In this document: piece after piece, positions 17,726 to 25,276 of the stretch
Layout of the letters: each line of letters begins with the position of its first letter
Numbering within the stretch: the first letter of the stretch is position 1
Source of the DNA: Oscillospiraceae bacterium
GTDB taxonomy: Bacteria; Bacillota; Clostridia; Oscillospirales; Acutalibacteraceae
Direction of reading: 5' to 3'
Length of the DNA: 39,065 nucleotides
NCBI GenBank assembly: GCA_015065805.1
Contig: SVPN01000017.1
Location: forward strand, 1 to 39,065
Position numbers and translations under genes: made by a program
Notes under the pieces: generated by a model
Told to the model about the DNA's origin: nothing
Database searches by the model: none
What the model saw: only the letters and a program-made list of their open reading frames with translations

Positions 17726-18503
17726 TGCAACGGTGAATGCATCCGACTATGGCGCGTCGTACGGCGGAGATGTGATCATTGATGTGCGCAACCTGAAAAA
17801 GCATTATAAGGGCGGCGAGATCAAAGCCCTTGACGGCATCAATTGTCAGATCCGTCGCGGCGAGGTGGTTGTGATCATCGGCCCGTCGGGAAGCGGCAAA
17901 TCCACGCTTCTCCGTTCATTGAATCTGATGGAATTCCCGACAGCGGGACAGATCGTTGTCAAAGGACAGGATATTCTCGCCAAGGGTGTCAACATTGACC
18001 GCCACCGCCAGAAAATGTCGATGGTGTTCCAGCATTTCAATCTGTTTCCGCATATGACGGTGCTGCGCAATATGACACTGGCACCGATGACGCTTCTCAA
18101 AAGAAGCCGCAACGAAGCCGAAAAAACGGCATTAGATTTGCTTGAACGCGTGGGACTTCGCGACCGTGCAGGTGCTTATCCCGACCAGCTGTCGGGCGGT
18201 CAGAAGCAACGTGTTGCCATCGCCAGAGCACTGGCAATGAACCCCGAGGTGTTGCTGTTTGACGAACCGACCTCCGCTCTTGATCCCGAAATGGTCGGCG
18301 AGGTGCTTGAGGTTATGAAATCGCTTGCCGAAAACGAAACGACGATGATCGTTGTGACGCACGAAATGGGCTTTGCCCGCGAGGTCGGCGACCGCGTGAT
18401 TTTTATGGAGGATGGCGTGATCGTGGAGGAGGGGACTCCTGACGAGCTTTTCAACAATCCCAAGAGTGACCGTCTGAAGATGTTCCTGTCCAAAGTGCTG
18501 TAA
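17715..18503 (+). CDS. Polar amino acid ABC transporter, ATP-binding protein
   Basis: A 262-residue GlnQ/HisP-like ATPase. Walker A is GPSGSGKST, the Q-loop is [12 protein letters not shown], the signature is LSGGQKQR, Walker B is [13 protein letters not shown], and the switch His is in VVTHEMGFA. It has no C-terminal regulatory domain, as expected for this group. The ATG at 17715 follows GAGAGGAGG and overlaps the permease by 11 nt. About 19 extra N-terminal residues precede the usual start of the domain. Confidence 0.94.
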   Translation: MSVNATVNASDYGASYGGDVIIDVRNLKKHYKGGEIKALDGINCQIRRGEVVVIIGPSGSGKSTLLRSLNLMEFPTAGQIVVKGQDILAKGVNIDRHRQKMSMVFQHFNLFPHMTVLRNMTLAPMTLLKRSRNEAEKTALDLLERVGLRDRAGAYPDQLSGGQKQRVAIARALAMNPEVLLFDEPTSALDPEMVGEVLEVMKSLAENETTMIVVTHEMGFAREVGDRVIFMEDGVIVEEGTPDELFNNPKSDRLKMFLSKVL

Positions 18504-18524
18504 AAACAGAGGAGGTCTTTTGTA

Positions 18525-19136
18525 ATGAAAATTTTGTTTCAGGGCGACAGCCTGACCGAATGCAACCGCGATAAAAGCAATCCCGACGATCTCGGCAACG
18601 GCTATGTTGCCGTGGCATCCCGTCTTATTGCGCAGATGTTCCCCGACAAGGACTTCACCTTTATCAACCGCGGTGTCGGCGGTGACCGCACGTGGAATCT
18701 GCTTGAACGCTGGCAGGAGGATACCATCGACCTTCAGCCCGACATTCTGACACTGATGATCGGCGTCAACGATACCTGGCGTCGGTACGATATGAACGAT
18801 CCTACGAGCGTGGAGGATTATGAGAAGAATCTGCGCAAGCTCCTTGACGATGTCAAGGCACATACGAACGCAAAGCTTCTGATGATCGAGCCGTTTATGG
18901 TGCACGAGGACGAGGATCTGTGGCGTGAGGACTTCTATCTGAAGATCAATGCGTTCCGCCGTGTCGCAAAGGCGTATGCCGATGCGTATCTGCCGATGGA
19001 CGGTCTGATCGCGATGATGTGCGTCGAAGCAGAACCCAAGCACTGGTCGTTGGACGGCATTCACCTGATCGAAGCGGGCATCAACCGTATGGGCGAGTAT
19101 GTCGCGAAAGCGGTGGCATCGCTGATCGAAGGGTAA
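18525..19136 (+). CDS. SGNH/GDSL-family hydrolase
   Basis: A 203-residue esterase-like protein with the four SGNH blocks: FQGDSLTE (catalytic S9), NRGVGGDRTWNL (Gly), MIGVNDTWRRY (Asn) and the C-terminal DGIHLIEAG (Asp and His). No signal peptide is present, so it is likely cytoplasmic. It may remove acetyl or other acyl groups from a carbohydrate or lysophospholipid; the substrate is unknown. It has a strong ribosome binding site (AGAGGAGG) and stands between the importer ATPase and rlmH, 4 nt before the latter. Confidence 0.88.
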   Translation: MKILFQGDSLTECNRDKSNPDDLGNGYVAVASRLIAQMFPDKDFTFINRGVGGDRTWNLLERWQEDTIDLQPDILTLMIGVNDTWRRYDMNDPTSVEDYEKNLRKLLDDVKAHTNAKLLMIEPFMVHEDEDLWREDFYLKINAFRRVAKAYADAYLPMDGLIAMMCVEAEPKHWSLDGIHLIEAGINRMGEYVAKAVASLIEG

Positions 19137-19140
19137 GACG

Positions 19141-19623
19141 ATGTATAAGATCACGATTCTGTGTGTCGGCGGCCTGAAGGAAGCCTATTGGCGCGATGCG
19201 TGCGCGGAATATCACAAGCGTTTGCGTCCGTTTTGCCGCTTTACGGTGACCGAGGTCGCCGAGGAACGCATCCCGAACAACCCTTCTGCCGCCCAGATCA
19301 AAGCGGTGATCGATGCTGAGGGCGAGCGCCTGCTGGCAAAGCTGGAGCCGTCATCGCTTCCCGTGGCGCTGTGTATCGAAGGCAAGGAACGTTCGTCCGA
19401 ACAGCTTGCCGCGTTGATCGAGCAATATGCCGTCGGCGGGGAAGGGGATATCACGTTTCTCATCGGCGGATCGTGGGGACTCTCCGAGGCGGTCAAAGCC
19501 AAAGCACGCCTGCGGATGTCGATGTCACCGATGACCTTTCCGCATCAGCTTGCCCGTGTGATGCTGTGCGAGCAGGTGTACCGCGCGATGCAGATTTTAA
19601 GCGGCGGTCAGTATCATAAATGA
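19141..19623 (+). CDS. rlmH: 23S rRNA (pseudouridine1915-N3)-methyltransferase RlmH
   Basis: A 160-residue SPOUT methyltransferase that modifies the pseudouridine at position 1915 of helix 69 with S-adenosylmethionine. The knot-forming region FLIGGSWGLSEAVKAKA and the C-terminal MTFPHQLARVMLCEQVYRAMQILSGGQYHK are diagnostic, and length is as usual. It ends the transcript; the terminator follows at 19633-19669. Confidence 0.97.
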   Translation: MYKITILCVGGLKEAYWRDACAEYHKRLRPFCRFTVTEVAEERIPNNPSAAQIKAVIDAEGERLLAKLEPSSLPVALCIEGKERSSEQLAALIEQYAVGGEGDITFLIGGSWGLSEAVKAKARLRMSMSPMTFPHQLARVMLCEQVYRAMQILSGGQYHK

Positions 19624-19632
19624 ATACCGTTA

Positions 19633-19669
19633 CAAGGCATTCCGCGTGTTCGGAATGTCTTGTTTTTTT
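19633..19669 (+). terminator. Intrinsic terminator after rlmH
   Basis: A 12-bp stem, CAAGGCATTCCG (19633-19644) with CGGAATGTCTTG (19651-19662), with one G-T pair, a 6-nt loop, and seven T (19663-19669). Confidence 0.93.
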
Positions 19670-19720
19670 GATCTACAACGGGATCACCGTCGGAAAATGA
19701 GCAAATATTTATATGGTGTA

Positions 19721-19750
19721 TTGACAATAGATATATATTTGGTGTATAGT
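19721..19750 (+). promoter_or_regulatory. Promoter of the dockerin-like gene, with direct repeats
   Basis: TTGACA (19721-19726) and TATAGT (19745-19750), 18-bp spacer, in a strongly AT-rich patch. The 7-mer GGTGTAT occurs twice, at 19715-19721 and 19741-19747, 26 bp apart, so that each copy touches one core element. This could be an operator with sites on adjacent faces of the helix; that is inference. Confidence 0.7.
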
Positions 19751-19827
19751 ATTAATAGAGGGATCGGGTGACATATTCCCAATGTTTGTTCCATCGCAAA
19801 AAGCAACGAAGAAAGGCGGATGATCCT

Positions 19828-20565
19828 ATGAAGCGAATGATATGCGGATTGCTGGCAGTATGGTTGCTTTGCAGCGCAGTGGTCGTGCCGGCGGTATCGG
19901 CAGAGGCGATGACGACCTATCGCGCGTATCTCGGCGGCGATATCAACGGCGATTGGGCACTCGACACATCCGATGTGCGCGAGATGCTGTCTGCCATTCT
20001 GTCGGAAACCACGCTCCCGTCAGCGGATGTCAACGGAGACAGCATCGTGAACACAGCGGATGCGAAGGCAATATTGAAAACGGTTTCCAAGGGCACGACC
20101 GTCTATCCCGTCGAAGCCGTGTTTGCCAAACGGAGCGAACCCCTTCAGGGGCAGGATGTGACATTTGTGCACGCAAACGCCGACATCCCGCTTGCAGACT
20201 ATACGCCGAGCGTGTGGGTCGTGCAGTCCGTGGAGGAGCTCAGAGCGGCACTCAGCTTACAGAAATATATGGAGTACGATGAGACGACCCTGCAGGAATG
20301 TGTCGGGCATATTTCTCAGGCGTTTTTTGAAGATCACGTGCTGATCGTGCTGGATACCTTCTATAACGATGTGAACAGCAGTGTCAGACCGTCCCGCATC
20401 GTAAAAAGCGATAACGAACTTTGCATTGTGCTGGAATGCGAAATGGCGTGGGACGAACCCCTTATGGCACACGACCGCTTCCTGCTGGAGGTTGCCCGAG
20501 CGGATCTGGAAAATGTGCAGACCATCACGACATACGCCGAGTATATCGATGTCAGCCCGTTTTAA
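19828..20565 (+). CDS. Secreted protein with dockerin-type calcium-binding domain
   Basis: A 245-residue protein with an N-terminal signal peptide (MKRMICGLLAVWLLCSAVVV, cleavage near VSAEA). Residues about 37-85 hold two calcium loops of dockerin type I pattern: DINGDWALDTSD and DVNGDSIVNTAD, each followed by a helix (VREMLSAIL and AKAILKTV). The C-terminal ~150 residues (PLQGQDVTF...YAEYIDVSPF) match no family I know. In cellulosome systems a dockerin binds a cohesin scaffold, usually from the C-terminal end; here it is N-terminal, so it may be a stand-alone calcium domain. The ATG at 19828 is 8 nt after GAAAGGCGG; a longer frame from 19768 lacks that. Single gene with its own promoter and terminator. 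Confidence 0.85.
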   Translation: MKRMICGLLAVWLLCSAVVVPAVSAEAMTTYRAYLGGDINGDWALDTSDVREMLSAILSETTLPSADVNGDSIVNTADAKAILKTVSKGTTVYPVEAVFAKRSEPLQGQDVTFVHANADIPLADYTPSVWVVQSVEELRAALSLQKYMEYDETTLQECVGHISQAFFEDHVLIVLDTFYNDVNSSVRPSRIVKSDNELCIVLECEMAWDEPLMAHDRFLLEVARADLENVQTITTYAEYIDVSPF

Positions 20566-20600
20566 AACCGCCGTCCGTGAACAAAAGACATAAAAACAGC

Positions 20601-20650
20601 AAAGCCGTGCTCCGTACCTGTCGGTACAGAGAGCACGGCTTTCTTTTTTT
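20601..20650 (+). terminator. Intrinsic terminator after the dockerin-like gene
   Basis: A 12-bp stem AAAGCCGTGCTC (20601-20612) with GAGCACGGCTTT (20631-20642), extended by an inner GTACC/GGTAC stem, followed by CTTTTTTT. Confidence 0.95.
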
Positions 20651-20673
20651 ACAAATTATTTCATATTTTTCCA

Positions 20674-20702
20674 TTGCAAAACGGTGACAGATTTGATATA
20701 CT
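20674..20702 (+). promoter_or_regulatory. Promoter of the miaB-mutSL run
   Basis: TTGCAA (20674-20679) and TATACT (20697-20702), 17-bp spacer. The TGATATACT context is nearly the same as in the predicted glyA promoter. No further clear promoter or terminator was seen until after ileS. Confidence 0.75.
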
Positions 20703-20741
20703 GTACCTTGTATATTTCTGTCCAAAGGAGGCATCGGGCCG

Positions 20742-22157
20742 ATGTCCCGTACCCGTGTGATTTCCCCCGAAGAATTGGCGGCTCAACGCCCGTATACCAA
20801 CCGCATCCGCGAGTATTATGCGTTTCTGCTTCCCGAGCATCCGCCGCTTGCGTTTGTGCGTACCTACGGCTGTCAGCAGAATGTCAGCGACTCCGAGCAT
20901 ATCAAAGGAATGCTCGCTGCGATGGGTTTCGGGTTTACCGAACAGGCGGACGAAGCCGACCTGATCCTGTTCAACACCTGCGCGGTGCGTGAGCACGCCG
21001 AAGACCGCGTGTTCGGCAATGTCGGTGCCCTTAAAAATCTCAAGCGCCGCAAGCCGCACCTGATGATCGTGCTGTGCGGCTGTATGGTTCAGCAGGAGCA
21101 TATCGCGCAGAAATTCTACAAAAGCTACCCGTTTGTCAATCTGATTTTCGGCACGCACGTGCTGTATCGGTTTCCCGAATTGCTGTGCGGCGTGATCGAA
21201 GAGCAAAAACGCCGCGTGGAGATTCCGTCGGAGGATGGCAACATCGCCGAGGGCATCCCCGTTGTGCGCGACGGCAGCTTCAAGGCGTGGTTGCCGATTA
21301 TGAACGGCTGCAACAACTTCTGCACCTATTGCATCGTACCGTATGTGCGCGGACGGGAGCGCTCGCGTGATCCCGAAGCGGTCATCGCCGAAGCCAAAGA
21401 GCTGATCGCCGCGGGATACAAGGAGATCACGCTTTTAGGTCAGAATGTCAACTCCTACGGCAAGGGAGAAGCGCACGGGGTGAATTTCCCCGAGCTTCTT
21501 CGCCGTATCAACGCGCTTGAGGGCGACTTCCTCATCCGCTTTATGACATCGCACCCCCGCGATGCCACAAAGGAGCTGTTTGACACCATCGCCGCCTGCG
21601 AGAAGGTGTCGCGGCATTTTCACCTGCCCTTCCAATCGGGCAGTAACCGCATTTTAAAAGAAATGAACCGCCACTACACCCGTGAGCAGTATCTCGACCT
21701 CATCGCCTACGCGCGTTCGGTCGTGCCCGATATCTCCTTTACAAGTGATGTTATCGTCGGTTTCCCCGGTGAGACCCGCGAGGATTTTGAGCAGACACTG
21801 TCGCTGATCGAGGAGGTCGGGTTTGTGTCGCTGTTCACCTTCATCTTCTCTCCGCGTGAGGGAACGCCCGCCGCACGGATGGACGATCCCGTGTCAGCGG
21901 AGGAAAAGGTCAAGTGGTTTCAGGAGATGACGGCGTTGCAGGAATCGCTGTCGGCAAAGCGCACGGCGGCAATGGTCGGCGAAACCAAAAAGGCACTTCT
22001 GGAAACCGCGGTAGGGGACTTTATCGAAGCCCGCCTGCCCGACAATGTGATCGTGCGTGTTAAGGGCGATGCCGCGATGATCGGCAAGCACGCCTTGGTG
22101 CGCATTACCGAAGCCAAAAGCTGGATCCTTTTAGGAGAGATTAAGCAGATTTTATAA
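20742..22157 (+). CDS. miaB: tRNA-2-methylthio-N6-dimethylallyladenosine synthase MiaB
   Basis: A 471-residue radical-SAM methylthiotransferase that adds the 2-methylthio group to i6A37 of tRNAs reading U-starting codons. The N-terminal MTTase domain has its three cluster cysteines in TYGCQQN, FNTCAVRE and LCGCMVQ; the radical-SAM CxxxCxxC is C190, C194, C197 in GCNNFCTYCIVPYVRGRERS; a TRAM domain closes the protein. AAAGGAGG lies 10 nt before the ATG. Its partner MiaA, which makes the i6A substrate, is encoded at 27226-28158. Confidence 0.97.
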   Translation: MSRTRVISPEELAAQRPYTNRIREYYAFLLPEHPPLAFVRTYGCQQNVSDSEHIKGMLAAMGFGFTEQADEADLILFNTCAVREHAEDRVFGNVGALKNLKRRKPHLMIVLCGCMVQQEHIAQKFYKSYPFVNLIFGTHVLYRFPELLCGVIEEQKRRVEIPSEDGNIAEGIPVVRDGSFKAWLPIMNGCNNFCTYCIVPYVRGRERSRDPEAVIAEAKELIAAGYKEITLLGQNVNSYGKGEAHGVNFPELLRRINALEGDFLIRFMTSHPRDATKELFDTIAACEKVSRHFHLPFQSGSNRILKEMNRHYTREQYLDLIAYARSVVPDISFTSDVIVGFPGETREDFEQTLSLIEEVGFVSLFTFIFSPREGTPAARMDDPVSAEEKVKWFQEMTALQESLSAKRTAAMVGETKKALLETAVGDFIEARLPDNVIVRVKGDAAMIGKHALVRITEAKSWILLGEIKQIL

Positions 22158-22187
22158 ACATTATTATTTCAAAGGAGAGTTTGAACA

Positions 22188-22595
22188 ATGGACGTTTTAC
22201 TGGAAATGGCAAAAGAGATGGGCGAAGCCCTTCAGCAGGATGAGCGCTATGTTGCATTGCAGATGGCGCAGGCAAAGGCAGACGAGGACAAGGCTCTGCA
22301 GGATCTGATCGGCGAGTTTAACCTCAAGCGTATGGCGCTTGCGACCGAAAGCGAAAAGGACGAGCCCGATGAAGAAAAGCTGCACAAGCTCGATGCTGAT
22401 CTGCACGAGGTGTACAGCCGCGTCATGGCGAACGAGAGTATGCAGGCGTACAACACCGCCCGCATCGCGATCGATCAGCTGCTCAACGGCATTCAGCGCA
22501 TCCTGACGCTGTCCGCGCAGGGCGAAGACCCCCACAGCATCGACACCGAGCATTCCTGCGGCGGTAACTGCGGCAGCTGCGGCGGTTGCCACTGA
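22188..22595 (+). CDS. YlbF/YmcA-family protein with Cys-rich tail
   Basis: A 135-residue helical protein of the Com_YlbF family. Residues 1-110 are helical with many charged residues; the last 14 are HSCGGNCGSCGGCH, with cysteines at 124, 128, 131 and 134. In Bacillus subtilis YlbF, YmcA and YaaT form a complex that directs RNase Y, and ymcA lies directly after miaB, as here. The tail could hold a metal or an iron-sulfur cluster; that is inference. AAAGGAG (22171-22177) is well placed. mutS follows 34 nt later. YmcA by position, but the Cys tail makes me leave the symbol open. Confidence 0.85.
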   Translation: MDVLLEMAKEMGEALQQDERYVALQMAQAKADEDKALQDLIGEFNLKRMALATESEKDEPDEEKLHKLDADLHEVYSRVMANESMQAYNTARIAIDQLLNGIQRILTLSAQGEDPHSIDTEHSCGGNCGSCGGCH

Positions 22596-22629
22596 TTCGA
22601 AACACTGTTGACGAAAGGAGCGATCGGCA

Positions 22630-25251
22630 TTGGCAGAGCTCAGTCCGATGATGAAACAATATCTTGAAATCAAACAGAAGAATCCCGATGCCATCCTCTT
22701 TTTCCGTCTGGGTGACTTTTATGAGATGTTCTTTGACGATGCCAAAATCGCATCGCAGGAACTGGAGCTGGTGCTGACGGGACGCGATTGCGGACTTGAG
22801 GAGCGTGCGCCGATGTGCGGCGTGCCGTTTCACAGCTGTGAATCGTACATCGCCCGTATGGTTGCCAAGGGCTATAAGATCGCGATCTGCGAACAGACCG
22901 AAGACCCCGCACAGGCAAAAGGCCTTGTCAGGCGCGATGTGGTGCGCGTCATCACGCCCGGTACGGTGATCGAAAGCAGTATGCTCGATGAGGGTAAAAA
23001 CAACTATCTGTGCGTGCTCTGCCACCGTGCCGATGCGGTGGGTATCTGCTTTGCCGATTGTTCGACGGGTGAGCTGTACGCCACGCAGATCGACGGTGAG
23101 GATGTGTCGCTTCGCGTGATCAATGAGCTCGGTCGCTTCCGTCCGAGTGAGATCGTGATGAATGACGCGTGCCGCGCAGATGCCGTTTTGCTGGATTTCA
23201 TCCGTTCGCGCCTGCAGCTCAAGGAGCAGTTTGCGGCGGAGGAATTGTTTGAGAAAACGCGCACCGAAGAGATTGTGCTGACACAGTATGCCGTTTCGTC
23301 GGTGCAGACATTAGGAGCCGATGTTACCGAAGCAATGGTGTCGGCGATGGGCTATCTGCTGAGCTATCTGCAGGAAACCCAGATGAGCGGTCTTGACCGC
23401 TTCCGCCGTCCCGAGATCTATTCCGACGTGCAGTATATGCAGTTGGATCTGACGGCAAGACGCAATTTGGAACTGCTGGAAACGATGCGCAACAAGGAAA
23501 AGCGCGGCTCGCTTTTAGGCGTGCTTGACCGTACCCGCACCGCGATGGGCAAGCGCCTCATCCGCACATGGATCGAGCGTCCGCTGATCAATCCTGCGCC
23601 GATCTCCCGCCGTCACAACGCGGTGGACGAGTTGGTGCATCAGACGGTGATGCGCTCGGAGATCCGCGAAATGCTGTCGTCCATCTATGACTTAGAACGC
23701 ATTATGACCCGCGTTGTCTACGGCAGTGTCAACGCCAAGGAGCTTCGCTCGCTGTGGCAGACAATCTGCCGCCTGCAACCGATCAAGGCTCAGCTCGGCG
23801 GCGTGACCTCATCGCTGCTGCAGGACATCGAAAAAGCGATCGACCCGCTGGAGGATCTGCGCGATCTGATCGACCGCGCCATTGTGGAGGAGCCGCCGTT
23901 CTCCGTGCGTGAAGGCGGAATGATCCGCGAGGGCTATAACGCCGAGATCGATCAGCTCCGCTTTGAAATGACCGACGGCAAGGGTGTGATCACCCGTGTC
24001 GAAGCGGAAGAAAAAGAAAAAACGGGTATCAAGACCCTGAAAGTCGGCTACAACCGTGTATTCGGCTATTATATCGAAGTCTCGAAATCCTTTATCGGGC
24101 AGGTGCCCGAGCATTACATCCGCAAGCAGACGCTTGCCAATGCCGAGCGCTATATCACACAGGAGCTCAAGGAGCTCGAAGCGCGCGTGTTAGGTGCGAA
24201 GGATCGTGTGGTGGCGCTGGAATATCAGCTGTTCAACGAGGTGCGTCTGGCGGTTGCCGCCCAGCTTCACCGTATTCAGTTCACCGCGCAGGCGATCGCA
24301 CGGCTGGATGTGCTGTGCTCGTTTGCCGAGGTGGCGGTCAAACGCCAATACAGCCGTCCCATCGTGGACACAAGCGGCACGGTGCAGATCAAAAACGGCC
24401 GTCATCCCGTGGTGGAATCGTTGCAGGATGCTCCGTTTGTCCCCAACGACACCTTCCTTGATAACGGCGAAAACCGCGTAGCGGTCATTACGGGCCCGAA
24501 TATGGCCGGTAAATCCACCTTTATGCGTCAGACGGCACTCATCGTACTTATGGCGCAGATCGGCTCGTTTGTCCCTGCGGAATCGGCGACGATCGGTGTT
24601 GTGGACAGCATCTTTACCCGCGTCGGCGCATCGGATGACTTGGCGTCGGGACAGTCTACCTTTATGCTGGAAATGAGCGAGGTGGCGGCGATTTTGCGCA
24701 ACGCGACCTCCAAGAGCCTGATCGTATTCGACGAGATCGGTCGCGGTACCTCGACCTACGACGGTATGAGCATCGCCAGAGCGGTGCTGGAATATGTGAC
24801 CGACAAGAAAAAGATCGGCGCCAAGACGCTGTTTGCCACGCACTATCACGAGCTGACGGTGATGGAGCAGGAGCTGGCGGGCGTGAAGAACTACAACATC
24901 GCCGTAAAAAAACGCGGTGACGATATCACGTTCCTGCGTCGTATTGTGCGCGGTCCTGCCGATGACAGCTACGGCATCGAGGTGGCAAAGCTTGCGGGCA
25001 TTCCCGATACGGTGGTGTCGCGTGCCAAGGAGATCCTGCGCTCGCTCGACGATGAGGGAGCAGTTGCTCCGCACGGCACAAAGGAACGCTTTACCGAGCC
25101 CGCACAGGATGTCGGCGGACAGATGTCGCTGTTGCCGATGGCGGAAAACAGCGTGATCGAGCGTCTGCGTACGCTGGATATCAACACGCTGACCCCGATC
25201 GAAGCGTTGCAAACGCTTTATGAGCTTGCGAAAGAAGCACAATCTATGTGA
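22630..25251 (+). CDS. mutS: DNA mismatch repair protein MutS
   Basis: An 873-residue mismatch sensor ATPase. The N-terminal mismatch-binding domain has LFFRLGDFYEMFFDDA with the Phe-x-Glu reading motif; the C-terminal ATPase has Walker A GPNMAGKST (K628), a Walker B in LIVFDEIGRGTSTYDG and the FATHYHELT motif. It starts with TTG, 8 nt after GAAAGGAG; there is no ATG before the conserved ELSPMMKQY block. It is followed by mutL, with a 25-nt gap. Confidence 0.97.
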   Translation: MAELSPMMKQYLEIKQKNPDAILFFRLGDFYEMFFDDAKIASQELELVLTGRDCGLEERAPMCGVPFHSCESYIARMVAKGYKIAICEQTEDPAQAKGLVRRDVVRVITPGTVIESSMLDEGKNNYLCVLCHRADAVGICFADCSTGELYATQIDGEDVSLRVINELGRFRPSEIVMNDACRADAVLLDFIRSRLQLKEQFAAEELFEKTRTEEIVLTQYAVSSVQTLGADVTEAMVSAMGYLLSYLQETQMSGLDRFRRPEIYSDVQYMQLDLTARRNLELLETMRNKEKRGSLLGVLDRTRTAMGKRLIRTWIERPLINPAPISRRHNAVDELVHQTVMRSEIREMLSSIYDLERIMTRVVYGSVNAKELRSLWQTICRLQPIKAQLGGVTSSLLQDIEKAIDPLEDLRDLIDRAIVEEPPFSVREGGMIREGYNAEIDQLRFEMTDGKGVITRVEAEEKEKTGIKTLKVGYNRVFGYYIEVSKSFIGQVPEHYIRKQTLANAERYITQELKELEARVLGAKDRVVALEYQLFNEVRLAVAAQLHRIQFTAQAIARLDVLCSFAEVAVKRQYSRPIVDTSGTVQIKNGRHPVVESLQDAPFVPNDTFLDNGENRVAVITGPNMAGKSTFMRQTALIVLMAQIGSFVPAESATIGVVDSIFTRVGASDDLASGQSTFMLEMSEVAAILRNATSKSLIVFDEIGRGTSTYDGMSIARAVLEYVTDKKKIGAKTLFATHYHELTVMEQELAGVKNYNIAVKKRGDDITFLRRIVRGPADDSYGIEVAKLAGIPDTVVSRAKEILRSLDDEGAVAPHGTKERFTEPAQDVGGQMSLLPMAENSVIERLRTLDINTLTPIEALQTLYELAKEAQSM

Positions 25252-25276
25252 TTATATACTGCAGGAGGTGAGCACC

